A DNA stretch of 7,370 bases from an uncultured Clostridia bacterium (GTDB taxonomy: Bacteria > Bacillota > Clostridia > Christensenellales > Borkfalkiaceae). The stretch spans positions 3,119 through 10,488 of the forward strand of contig CAJOMM010000036.1 in assembly GCA_905235765.1 (NCBI GenBank). The letters run 5' to 3'. The notes below the pieces were generated by a model. It had not been told where the DNA came from. It did not search any database and saw only the letters and a list, made by a program, of their open reading frames with translations. Of the stretch, positions 1 through 6,471 are shown piece after piece (the stretch's first letter is position 1; each line of letters begins with the position of its first letter). Position numbers and translations under genes: made by a program.

Positions 1-11
1 TTAGAGTTCAT
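1..11 (-). CDS. 5' end of a divergent minus-strand gene (partial, unknown product)
   Basis: Read on the minus strand, an ATG at 11-9 is preceded after 5 nt by a consensus Shine-Dalgarno sequence (AAAGGAGGT, plus-strand positions 17-25). Only Met-Asn-Ser and two bases of the fourth codon are inside the window, so the product cannot be named. The ribosome binding site is the whole of the evidence. The gene would be divergent from the ArsR-family regulator at 127, an arrangement in which the regulator often controls the neighbour, but that link is inference. Confidence 0.55.
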
Positions 12-92
12 TTTTTACCTCCTTTTACAAAATGCGCGAATTTACCGCTTTTTAAGACGATTTTTTTCGCCTTTTTTATGGTAACGTGTATA

Positions 93-109
93 CATATATT
101 AATTATATG
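93..109. promoter_or_regulatory. Inverted repeat in the divergent intergenic region, candidate ArsR operator
   Basis: CATATA (93-98), a 5-nt spacer TTAAT, then TATATG (104-109) form a perfect 6-bp inverted repeat. It lies 17 nt before the regulator start and about 80 nt before the divergent gene. A TATAAT hexamer occurs on the minus strand at 107-102, but without a good -35 partner. ArsR/SmtB-type dimers bind short AT-rich dyads overlapping their own promoters, so autoregulation here is plausible. In DNA this AT-rich, a 6-bp dyad can also occur by chance. Confidence 0.3.
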
Positions 110-126
110 CGGAGAGTAATAAAAAG

Positions 127-462
127 ATGAAAGAAATGCTGATTGACAGACGGTTACAGGATATGATTGCCGATTACGTTCCCAAGGGCGAAATTTTAGA
201 CGATCTCGTGTGTTTTTTCTCGATATTTTCCGATTATACCCGTCTTAAAATGATTTCTGCTTTGGCTATAAGCGAGATGTGCGTTTCCGACCTTGCCGAG
301 GTACTGCACCTAAACCAGACCACCGTTTCGCACCAGTTACGGCTTTTAAAAAATCTTAACGCCGTGAAAACGAAGAGACAGGGGAAAGTGGTCTTTTACT
401 CTTTAAGAAACGACACCCTTTCCGACGTTTTATTGAAAGGGGTGGAATTTTTAGGCTATTAA
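127..462 (+). CDS. ArsR/SmtB-family winged-helix transcriptional regulator
   Basis: A 111-residue protein of the size and pattern of ArsR/SmtB repressors. The first helices carry the family signature around FSDYTRLKMISAL (34-46). A helix-turn-helix spans roughly 53-76 (SDLAEVL, then TTVSHQLRLLK), and a beta-wing follows at 80-93 (VKTKRQGKVVFYSL). These proteins are dimeric DNA-binding repressors, many released by metal ions. The classic alpha-3 metal motif ELCVCD appears here as EMCVSD, with Cys52 kept and the second Cys replaced by Ser54. The alpha-5 His/Asp/Glu metal ligands are absent (VLLKGVEFLGY). Cys29 is the only other cysteine. Classic metal sensing is therefore doubtful; a redox or other ligand is possible, as inference. 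The start is chosen by GGAGAG at 111-116, 10 nt upstream; Met4 is an alternative further away. The gene ends 39 nt before uvrC. The family call is firm, the effector unknown. Confidence 0.9.
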   Translation: MKEMLIDRRLQDMIADYVPKGEILDDLVCFFSIFSDYTRLKMISALAISEMCVSDLAEVLHLNQTTVSHQLRLLKNLNAVKTKRQGKVVFYSLRNDTLSDVLLKGVEFLGY

Positions 463-466
463 GCGC

Positions 467-495
467 TTGAAATATTCGAATAAACTTGTTATAAT
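467..495 (+). promoter_or_regulatory. Sigma-A promoter of the uvrC operon
   Basis: TTGAAA (467-472) and a perfect TATAAT (490-495) are separated by exactly 17 nt, immediately after the stop codon of the ArsR-family gene. Expected transcription start is about position 501-503, which coincides with the GTG start codon of uvrC at 502. No terminator separates the regulator from this promoter, so some read-through from the upstream gene is possible. Confidence 0.75.
473..482. promoter_or_regulatory. Palindrome TATTCGAATA inside the uvrC promoter spacer, candidate operator
   Basis: A perfect 10-bp palindrome starts directly after the -35 hexamer and ends 7 nt before the -10 hexamer. A repressor bound there would block RNA polymerase. 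It does not match the Firmicutes LexA box (CGAAC-N4-GTTCG), and its sequence differs from the dyad upstream of the regulator. The operator role is inference from position only. Confidence 0.3.
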
Positions 496-501
496 GTTAG
501 C

Positions 502-2325
502 GTGAGCGTAATAGAGGATAAACTAAAACTTCTTCCCGATAATCCCGGCGTATACGTTATGCTGGATAAAGACGGGCAGATAATATACGTCGGCAAGGCG
601 AAAAATCTGAAAAACCGCGTAAGGCAGTATTTTTTCAACAGCGTCAAAACCGCAAAAGTTATGGCGATGGTGAGTAATATCGCCGATTTTTATTATATTA
701 TCGCTCCAAGTGAAATAGACGCGCTGTCTTTAGAGAATAATCTTATAAAAAAACATAAGCCGCGTTATAATATTCTATTAAAAGACGATAAAACTTATCC
801 GTACCTTAAAATAGACTATAAAGAAGATTTTCCGACGTTAAGGGTAACAAGAAAAATAAAAAAGGACGGGGCGAAATATTTCGGACCGTTTATGGGCGGA
901 ATAAACGTAAACGGAGTTATGGATATTGTAAACCTCGTTTACGGGCTGCGCCCGTGCGACAAACCGCTTAATAAAGATAAAATCGCAAAGCCTTGTCTTA
1001 ACTATCACATAAAAAAGTGTTCGGCTCCTTGCGCCGGACTTATTTCCGTTTCAGAATATAAAGAAAACGTAAGCTCCGCCATAGCGTTTTTATCGGGGGA
1101 CGTTTCAGACGCCGAGAAGATTATGCGTGAGCGGATGAAGGTTGCAGCTGATAACGAACAGTTCGAACTCGCCCTTAAATACAAAGAGGGATTGGAGTTT
1201 TTAGACAAGATAAAACTGAAGCGTCTTACGTCGCTTAATAAGTTTATAGACGCAGACGTACTCGCATACCGTTCGGACGGTATATATTCGGTGATAAATC
1301 TTCTGTTCGTAAGGTCGGGCAGGATGGTCGGCAGCAAAAACTTTTCTTTTGAGACCGCCGCTTTGACTTCTGCGGACGCGCTCGGCGAGTTCGTTTCAAG
1401 ATATTATAAAAGCGGAAAAGACGTGCCGGAAGAAATAATCGCCGGCGAAGAAATAGCCGACGCGGAACTTCTGGAGAGTTATCTGAAAGCCGAAAGCGGC
1501 AAGACTGTGAGAATAATTTTTGCAAAGCAGGGGGTAAGAAAGCAACTCTCCGATATGGCGGAAGTGAACGCGGAAGAACATCTTTCCGTCGCCGTGGACA
1601 GGATCAAGCACAAAGACGATATGACGGTAAACGCTTGTCGGGCGTTAAAAGAAAAGCTCGGTTTAAAAAACTACCCGAAACGTATGGAGTGTTACGATAT
1701 TTCGCACATTTCCGGAGTGGACAGAGTAGGCAGCATGGTCGTGTTTATCGACGGCGAAGCGGCAAAGTCGGAATACCGCCGTTTCAAGATTAAGACGTTT
1801 GAAGGGAACGACGATTTCAGGAGCTTACAGGAAGTTTTGAGCCGCAGAATAGAGAGACTTGAAAGTTCGCCGGAAAAATTCCCGAAGCCGGATCTTATAA
1901 TAATCGACGGGGGCAAAGGACAACTCTCTTCCGTAAAAGAGATTTTCGACGAAAAAGGGATAACCGGCATAGATCTTATATCTCTCGCCAAAAGAGAAGA
2001 GGAAGTGTTTTTACCGGGCGATTCGCGGCCGGTCGTTCTTAAAAAAAGCGATTACTGTCTCCGGATGTTACAAAGGATAAGAGACGAAGCGCACCGATTT
2101 GCGATAACTTTTTTCCGCTCGCTCCACGGCAAAAGATCTCTTTCTTCCGTACTTGACGGGGTAAAAGGACTGGGGCAGGTAAAAAAAGACGCGCTCATTT
2201 TAAGGTTTAAGGATTTAAGCGGTATCATTTCCGCAGAAAAAGATGAGCTTACCGAGGTGGAAGGAATCGGAGACTCGCTCGCAGACGCGATAATAAGCAA
2301 ACTTACTGAAGAAGGTCTTAAATGA
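502..2325 (+). CDS. uvrC: UvrABC excinuclease subunit C
   Basis: UvrC makes both the 3' and 5' incisions around a DNA lesion after UvrA/UvrB damage recognition, in nucleotide excision repair. The 607-residue length fits the family. In order: the GIY-YIG nuclease domain (GVY 16-18, YVG 29-31, Glu78 as the metal ligand); four cysteines at 152, 165, 173 and 177, in the spacing associated with the Fe-S cluster reported for UvrC; a UvrB-binding UVR helix pair around 201-236 (FELALKYK); the RNase H-like endonuclease domain with Asp399 (YDISH), Asp469 (IIIDGGKGQL) and RDEAHRF (527-533, His531); and a C-terminal tandem helix-hairpin-helix near 553-604 (GVKGLG, VEGIG). The GTG start is set by homology, since the next Met (20) would remove the GVY motif. 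No Shine-Dalgarno precedes it. All catalytic residues expected are present. It is first in the operon with the HAD, lon and engB genes. Confidence 0.97.
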   Translation: MSVIEDKLKLLPDNPGVYVMLDKDGQIIYVGKAKNLKNRVRQYFFNSVKTAKVMAMVSNIADFYYIIAPSEIDALSLENNLIKKHKPRYNILLKDDKTYPYLKIDYKEDFPTLRVTRKIKKDGAKYFGPFMGGINVNGVMDIVNLVYGLRPCDKPLNKDKIAKPCLNYHIKKCSAPCAGLISVSEYKENVSSAIAFLSGDVSDAEKIMRERMKVAADNEQFELALKYKEGLEFLDKIKLKRLTSLNKFIDADVLAYRSDGIYSVINLLFVRSGRMVGSKNFSFETAALTSADALGEFVSRYYKSGKDVPEEIIAGEEIADAELLESYLKAESGKTVRIIFAKQGVRKQLSDMAEVNAEEHLSVAVDRIKHKDDMTVNACRALKEKLGLKNYPKRMECYDISHISGVDRVGSMVVFIDGEAAKSEYRRFKIKTFEGNDDFRSLQEVLSRRIERLESSPEKFPKPDLIIIDGGKGQLSSVKEIFDEKGITGIDLISLAKREEEVFLPGDSRPVVLKKSDYCLRMLQRIRDEAHRFAITFFRSLHGKRSLSSVLDGVKGLGQVKKDALILRFKDLSGIISAEKDELTEVEGIGDSLADAIISKLTEEGLK

Positions 2326-3122
2326 AATACAAACTGTTTATAAGCGATTACGACGGTACGCTCGGCGGAGATGACGGCATAGCCGAAGATACTGTAAAAG
2401 CGATAAAGGAATACGAGAAGAGAGGCGGCAAATTCGTGGTATGCACGGGGCGTATGTATAATAGCATACTAAAGATATGCCAAAGATACGATATTGCGGA
2501 CGTCATAGTATCATATCAAGGGGCGCGTATAAACGAGCGAAAAAGCGGAAAAACGATGTTTGCCGGTAAAATTTCCTCTTTTTTAGTTGAAGAGGTTTTA
2601 TCGGATTTGAAAGGGCTGCCGGTAATCACAGCGCTTATAACCGACGGCATACTTTACTATTCGGAAAGTTCCGAACAAGCAGAAGCGGAATGGAAGAAGA
2701 AGGCGATAGACGTGAGAAAAGTCGACGATCTGCTGTCCTTTTTGGTGCGCCAAAATATAGAAGTACTCAAAATAAACCTGATGTGCAATAAGGCGGACGT
2801 TCCGGAAATTTTAAGAATTTACAGCGAGAAATATAAAGGTAGACTTATAGTCAACAGCGGCAGTTCGACGCTCGTAGAGTTTATCAATCCAAAATGTAAT
2901 AAAGGTAATTCGGTCAGATTTTTGGCGGACTATTACGGAATAGATTCAGGAGAAATAATTGCAGTCGGCGATTCTTTGAACGACGCGGAACTTTTAAACG
3001 GTTCTTGGCACAGCGTTGCCGTTGGCAACGCTAAAGAAGAACTCAAAGCCATGGCGGACGAGGTCGCCGTACCTTATAAAGATCATCCGATTAAATATTT
3101 ATTGGAAAAATACTGCTTATAA
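2322..3122 (+). CDS. Cof-type HAD-IIB family phosphatase
   Basis: A 266-residue haloacid dehalogenase-superfamily hydrolase of the Cof/YidA type, predicted to be cytoplasmic and Mg2+-dependent. Motif I is DYDGT with nucleophile Asp9 and general acid/base Asp11. Motif II is CTGR with Thr42. Motif III is Lys194 in NPKCNKGNSV. Motif IV is GDSLNDAELL with Asp217 and Asp221 as Mg ligands. The region between motifs II and III (about 80-185) has the length of the C2B cap that marks subclass IIB. The family usually dephosphorylates sugar phosphates, nucleotides or cofactor precursors, and the substrate cannot be read from sequence. The start ATG overlaps the uvrC stop (ATGA), indicating translational coupling. 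Lon begins 37 nt downstream with no visible promoter between. The family is certain; the substrate is open. Confidence 0.93.
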   Translation: MKYKLFISDYDGTLGGDDGIAEDTVKAIKEYEKRGGKFVVCTGRMYNSILKICQRYDIADVIVSYQGARINERKSGKTMFAGKISSFLVEEVLSDLKGLPVITALITDGILYYSESSEQAEAEWKKKAIDVRKVDDLLSFLVRQNIEVLKINLMCNKADVPEILRIYSEKYKGRLIVNSGSSTLVEFINPKCNKGNSVRFLADYYGIDSGEIIAVGDSLNDAELLNGSWHSVAVGNAKEELKAMADEVAVPYKDHPIKYLLEKYCL

Positions 3123-3159
3123 ATACGGCATAAGCGCATACTTAAGAAAAGGTGACAAA

Positions 3160-5496
3160 ATGACGGAAAACTCGATAGAAAAAATCAATGAAAATAAAAG
3201 CGGAAAAATTATGCCGCTTATTCCATTAAGGGGGAGAGTTCTTTTCCCTAATGCCTCTATAAATTTAGACGCGGGAAGGCCGTTTTCGGTAAACGCAATA
3301 AACGCGGCGGAAAACGGAAATAAAACCGTTTTCATAGTACCGCAGAAAAGCGCAGTCATAGATTCGCCGAATAAGGGCGACCTTTTGAACGTTGGAGTTA
3401 TAGCGATAATAAACAGAATAGTACGGTCGACAAACGGCACGATAAAGATTATCGTGAAGGCAACTTGCCGCGCTAAGATAATAAGTTTTACCGATGAAAC
3501 GAACTACTTTGAAGTTTCCGTGGAGGAATCGCCGTTTGTGTTGAGCGATCCTTTGGAAACGGAAGCGAGTTTAAGGCTATCCAAAAAGGCGCTTTTCGTT
3601 TACGCGGAACAGGATAAAAGGTTGTCGAAGGAGTTGGTTACCGCGATATGCGCTATAAGCGAGGCAAACGCATTTTTAGATAGCGTTATGTCGACGGCGA
3701 TATTCCCCGAAAAGGACATGCAGGAAATGCTTGTCGAGGACAATACTTTGGAACGCTTGAAAAAATTCCGCGATTTCATTGCCAGAGAAACGGAAATAAT
3801 ACAGATTGAAAAGAAAATTTCCGCGCAAGTGAGAAGCGAAATAGACAAATCTCAAAAAGAGTTCTTTTTGAGAGAACAAATAAAAGCGATACACCGCGAA
3901 CTCGGGGACGATGTAGACGAAAAAACCGAATTAAAGGACAGAATTGAAAACAAAAATTTCCCCGAAGAAGTCAAAGAAAAAGCCCTTAAAGAACTTTCGC
4001 GTTTGGATAAATTAAATCCGACGTCGCCGGATTACGCTGTAATATTGAATTATTTAGACTGGCTTTTGGAACTTCCTTTTTCCGAATCGACAACGGATAC
4101 GGAAGATATCGCGGTGGCGAAAGAAATTCTCGATAAAGATCATTTCGGACTCAAAAATGTAAAAGAGAGGATAACCGAATATATAGCGGTGCTTAAACTC
4201 ACGCAAAGAGTAAGCGGGCCCATATTGTGTTTCGTCGGGCCGCCCGGCGTCGGAAAAACGTCGGTGGCGAGTTCCGTTGCGCGCGCTCTTAATCGCAAAT
4301 TCGTGAGGATGAGTCTCGGCGGCGTGAGGGACGAGGCGGAAATTCGCGGACACAGGAAAACTTACGTCGGCGCAATGCCCGGAAGAATTATTTACGGGAT
4401 TAAATCGGCAGGAGCCGACAACCCGGTATTCTTGTTGGACGAAATCGATAAGCTTTCGTCCGATATCCACGGAGATCCTTCGAGCGCGCTTTTGGAAGTG
4501 CTCGATCCCGAACAAAATAAGACGTTCAGAGACAGATATCTCGAAGTACCTTTCGACCTTTCCAAAGTTCTTTTTATTACGACGGCGAATAACGTGGATA
4601 CTATTCCTTATCCGCTTCTCGACAGGATGGAAATAATCGAAATAAACGGATATACCAACGAAGAAAAAGAAGAGATCGCAAAACGGTATCTTATTCCGAA
4701 ACAGACGGAAAACAACGGATTGAACGAAAAAAGACTTAAATTTGAGGACTCTGCTGTTCGTAGCATAATAGAAAATTATACTATGGAGGCAGGCGTGAGG
4801 AACCTGGAGAGGGAGATAGCCTCCGTCATAAGGAAGATCGCCACTAAAGTGGCAGAACATCCAAGACTAAAACAACAGGTAATAACCGAAGAAAATATTT
4901 CCGAGTACTTGGGCGTTAAGAAGTTCGTGAAGGAAGAATCTTTAAGGAAAGACGAAGTGGGCGCTTGTACGGGGCTGGCGTGGACGAGTATGGGCGGAGT
5001 AACGCTTACCATTGAAGTCAGCCTTATGTCCGGTAAAGGCGAAATAGTTTTAACGGGTAAGCTCGGCGACGTCATGAAGGAATCCGCTCGCGCCGCAATA
5101 AGTTATATACGCGCTCATGCGAAAAAATATAACGTCAAAGAGACGGCGTTTTCAGAGAACGATATTCATATTCACGTTCCTGAGGGGGCTACGCCTAAAG
5201 ACGGACCATCGGCAGGAATAACGATGGCAACGGCAATATTGTCAGCCTATACGGGTAAGAAAGTCAAAAAAGACGTGGCAATGACGGGGGAAATTACACT
5301 TCGCGGAAAGGTTTTACCGATAGGCGGACTTAAAGAAAAAGCGCTTGCCGCTTATCGGGCAGGAATAAAGACGGTTATAATTCCGAAAGGAAACGCCAAA
5401 GATCTTGCGGATATTCCGGCGATAGTAAGAAAAGAGATTAAATTTATACAAGTAGAAGACGTTGAACAGGTTTTCGTCAACGCCATAAGGTTTTAA
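3160..5496 (+). CDS. lon: ATP-dependent endopeptidase La (Lon protease)
   Basis: Lon is a cytoplasmic AAA+ protease that unfolds and degrades misfolded and selected regulatory proteins. From the ATG at 3160 it is 778 residues, matching LonA (B. subtilis 774, E. coli 784). In order: the N-terminal LON substrate domain (about 18-215, starting MPLIPLRGRVLFP); a coiled-coil region near 230-300; Walker A GPPGVGKTS with Lys366; Walker B FLLDEID with Asp427-Glu428; the sensor region near FITTANN; and the protease domain with catalytic Ser684 in PKDGPSAG and Lys727 in GGLKEK, 43 residues apart as in E. coli. An in-frame ATG at 3016 was rejected because it lies inside the HAD gene and adds 48 non-family residues. 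AAGGTG at 3149-3154 is a suitable ribosome binding site for 3160. No CIRCE element or CtsR box is visible upstream, so heat-shock control is not evident here. Confidence 0.97.
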   Translation: MTENSIEKINENKSGKIMPLIPLRGRVLFPNASINLDAGRPFSVNAINAAENGNKTVFIVPQKSAVIDSPNKGDLLNVGVIAIINRIVRSTNGTIKIIVKATCRAKIISFTDETNYFEVSVEESPFVLSDPLETEASLRLSKKALFVYAEQDKRLSKELVTAICAISEANAFLDSVMSTAIFPEKDMQEMLVEDNTLERLKKFRDFIARETEIIQIEKKISAQVRSEIDKSQKEFFLREQIKAIHRELGDDVDEKTELKDRIENKNFPEEVKEKALKELSRLDKLNPTSPDYAVILNYLDWLLELPFSESTTDTEDIAVAKEILDKDHFGLKNVKERITEYIAVLKLTQRVSGPILCFVGPPGVGKTSVASSVARALNRKFVRMSLGGVRDEAEIRGHRKTYVGAMPGRIIYGIKSAGADNPVFLLDEIDKLSSDIHGDPSSALLEVLDPEQNKTFRDRYLEVPFDLSKVLFITTANNVDTIPYPLLDRMEIIEINGYTNEEKEEIAKRYLIPKQTENNGLNEKRLKFEDSAVRSIIENYTMEAGVRNLEREIASVIRKIATKVAEHPRLKQQVITEENISEYLGVKKFVKEESLRKDEVGACTGLAWTSMGGVTLTIEVSLMSGKGEIVLTGKLGDVMKESARAAISYIRAHAKKYNVKETAFSENDIHIHVPEGATPKDGPSAGITMATAILSAYTGKKVKKDVAMTGEITLRGKVLPIGGLKEKALAAYRAGIKTVIIPKGNAKDLADIPAIVRKEIKFIQVEDVEQVFVNAIRF

Positions 5497-5499
5497 GTT

Positions 5500-6075
5500 A
5501 TGAGTTTTACACCAAAATTTATTACGTCTGCCGCATCCGAGAAGGGGTTTTTTAACGACGGCAGACCGATCGTCGCCGTAAGCGGAAAATCCAACGTTGG
5601 AAAAAGTTCCGTAATAAATATGCTTGCCGGTAATAAAAAACTTGCGAGGACTTCGGTAACTCCCGGAAGGACAAGACTTATAAATTATTTTGATTTCGGG
5701 AATTTCGTGCTTGCCGATCTCCCGGGGTACGGCTACGCAAAAGTATCCAAAGAAGAAAAAATGAAATGGGCTAATCTTATGGAAACGTTTTTTGCTACGC
5801 AAAAATTAACGTTACTTATAGCGTTATTCGATTCGAGACATTTGCCGACGGCAGACGATAAAGATATGGTGAATTTTTTATACGGATACCGAATACCGTT
5901 TATAGCGGCGGTAACAAAGACCGACAAACTTCCCAAAACGAAAATTAAGCCGATGATGATGGAAATCTCTGCGGAATTGAAACTTGGGGTAGGGGATATA
6001 ATACCGACCTCTGCGGAAACCGGCAAAGGCAAAGCGGAAATATTTTCCGCGATAGAAAGAGCGCTGGTTAATTGA
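5500..6075 (+). CDS. engB: Ribosome biogenesis GTP-binding protein EngB/YsxC
   Basis: A 191-residue TRAFAC-class GTPase of the EngB (YihA/YsxC) family, which helps late 50S ribosomal subunit assembly and is essential in several bacteria. Motifs: G1/P-loop GKSNVGKSS (29-37), G2 TPGRT with Thr54 (54-58), G3 DLPGYG (73-78), G4 TKTD (139-142) and G5 TSAETGKG (170-177). The length and the short N-terminal leader before G1 (FITSAASEKGFF) are typical. It starts 3 nt after the lon stop, with AAGG at 5487-5490 inside the lon 3' end as ribosome binding site, so it is very likely translated from the same mRNA. The lon-engB pair is a conserved Firmicutes arrangement (lonA-ysxC in B. subtilis). Nothing unusual is seen. 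Confidence 0.96.
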   Translation: MSFTPKFITSAASEKGFFNDGRPIVAVSGKSNVGKSSVINMLAGNKKLARTSVTPGRTRLINYFDFGNFVLADLPGYGYAKVSKEEKMKWANLMETFFATQKLTLLIALFDSRHLPTADDKDMVNFLYGYRIPFIAAVTKTDKLPKTKIKPMMMEISAELKLGVGDIIPTSAETGKGKAEIFSAIERALVN

Positions 6076-6127
6076 AAATAGATTTTGCGTTTTTTACAAA
6101 AATTTGTCTTAAACTGCGGCAAATCCG

Positions 6128-6156
6128 TTGACAAAATTTTTTGTATATTTTATACT
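6128..6156 (+). promoter_or_regulatory. Sigma-A promoter of rpsU
   Basis: TTGACA (6128-6133) matches the consensus perfectly. It is followed after exactly 17 nt by TATACT (6151-6156), one mismatch from TATAAT. Transcription should begin near 6163, giving a leader of about 48 nt before the rpsU ATG. The spacer is T-rich. This strength fits a ribosomal protein gene, and it separates rpsU from the uvrC-lon-engB operon, although no clear terminator lies between engB and this promoter. Confidence 0.85.
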
Positions 6157-6161
6157 GTTAA

Positions 6162-6184
6162 GGTTGAAAAGACAATCATCAACC
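6162..6184 (+). promoter_or_regulatory. Possible 5' stem-loop in the rpsU leader
   Basis: GGTTGA (6162-6167) and TCAACC (6179-6184) can pair as a 6-bp stem with an 11-nt loop at the very start of the predicted transcript. It ends 10 nt before the Shine-Dalgarno sequence. It could stabilise the 5' end or take part in control of S21 synthesis. No named leader motif is recognised and the stem is short. Confidence 0.3.
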
Positions 6185-6210
6185 GCCATAGGGCAAAGGA
6201 GGGGTGAAAA

Positions 6211-6380
6211 ATGAGTACGGTCAGAGTCGGCGAAAACGAAAGTTTGGACAGCGCGTTGAGACGTTTCAAAAGAAAATGTTCTCGTGACGGGATTATCGGC
6301 GATCTTCGTAAAAAGAAAGCCCTTCCGTAAAGAGGAAAAAGAAGTCTGAAGCGGCGAGAAAGAGAAGCATCAAAGGTTAA
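6211..6380 (+). pseudogene. rpsU: 30S ribosomal protein S21 gene, reading frame broken (-1 frameshift)
   Basis: S21 is a small basic protein of the 30S subunit that aids translation initiation. From the ATG at 6211, with a consensus AAAGGAGG at 6195-6202, the first 34 residues are classic S21 (MSTVRVGENESLDSALRRFK at 1-20, then through GIIGDLRK). The open frame then reads KKALP and stops at 6328-6330, giving only 39 residues. The conserved basic tail PSVKRKKKSEAARKR follows in the -1 frame and ends at the TAA at 6378-6380. One extra A in the run of five at 6310-6314 would restore a 56-residue protein, close to the usual 57-58. Even so repaired, it would lack the usual Tyr-Glu-Lys before PSVKR, so relative to a typical gene about 10 nt are missing. 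Causes could be a sequence error, a real mutation (perhaps with a second rpsU elsewhere) or recoding. The identity is certain; the functional state is not. Confidence 0.9.
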
Positions 6381-6385
6381 AAGAG

Positions 6386-6421
6386 AACCTACCGAAGATA
6401 AATTCGGTAGGTTTATTTTTT
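6386..6421 (+). terminator. Rho-independent terminator after rpsU
   Basis: A perfect 11-bp stem (AACCTACCGAA at 6386-6396 with TTCGGTAGGTT at 6403-6413) closes a GATAAA loop. It is followed by TATTTTTT to 6421. It lies 5 nt after the tail-frame stop of rpsU, at the distance expected for the full-length S21 gene, which supports the view that the tail was until recently, or still is, coding. Confidence 0.9.
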
Positions 6422-6471
6422 GTAAGCGAAAAAAAAGAGTATTTATGTTTGATTTTGTCGGAGGAAAGGGT

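Noticed and set aside
494..505. ATG TTA GCG TGA mini-frame overlapping the uvrC start
   Set aside because: Its ATG lies within the -10 hexamer and should not be transcribed from the predicted promoter; three codons prove nothing.
3016..3159. In-frame N-terminal extension of lon starting at the ATG at 3016
   Set aside because: It lies inside the HAD phosphatase gene in another frame, adds 48 residues without Lon similarity, and the ATG at 3160 has its own ribosome binding site and gives the family length.
4054..4860. Long (268-codon) open frame antisense to lon
   Set aside because: It overlaps the conserved AAA+ domain codons, has no ribosome binding site that stands out and no recognisable protein features; it is a shadow of codon bias in lon.
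5314..5802. 162-codon open frame antisense to the lon/engB junction
   Set aside because: It covers the catalytic Lys region of lon and the GTPase motifs of engB; its aromatic-rich, low-quality peptide is typical of an antisense shadow.
6076..6127. Terminator between engB and the rpsU promoter
   Set aside because: Only very short AT pairings (such as ACAAA/TTTGT) without a following U tract were seen, so no terminator is called.
6445..6471. Upstream ATG giving nine extra residues to the hypothetical protein
   Set aside because: The GGAGG at 6460-6464 falls inside this extension and is ideally spaced for the ATG at 6472, while no ribosome binding site precedes 6445.
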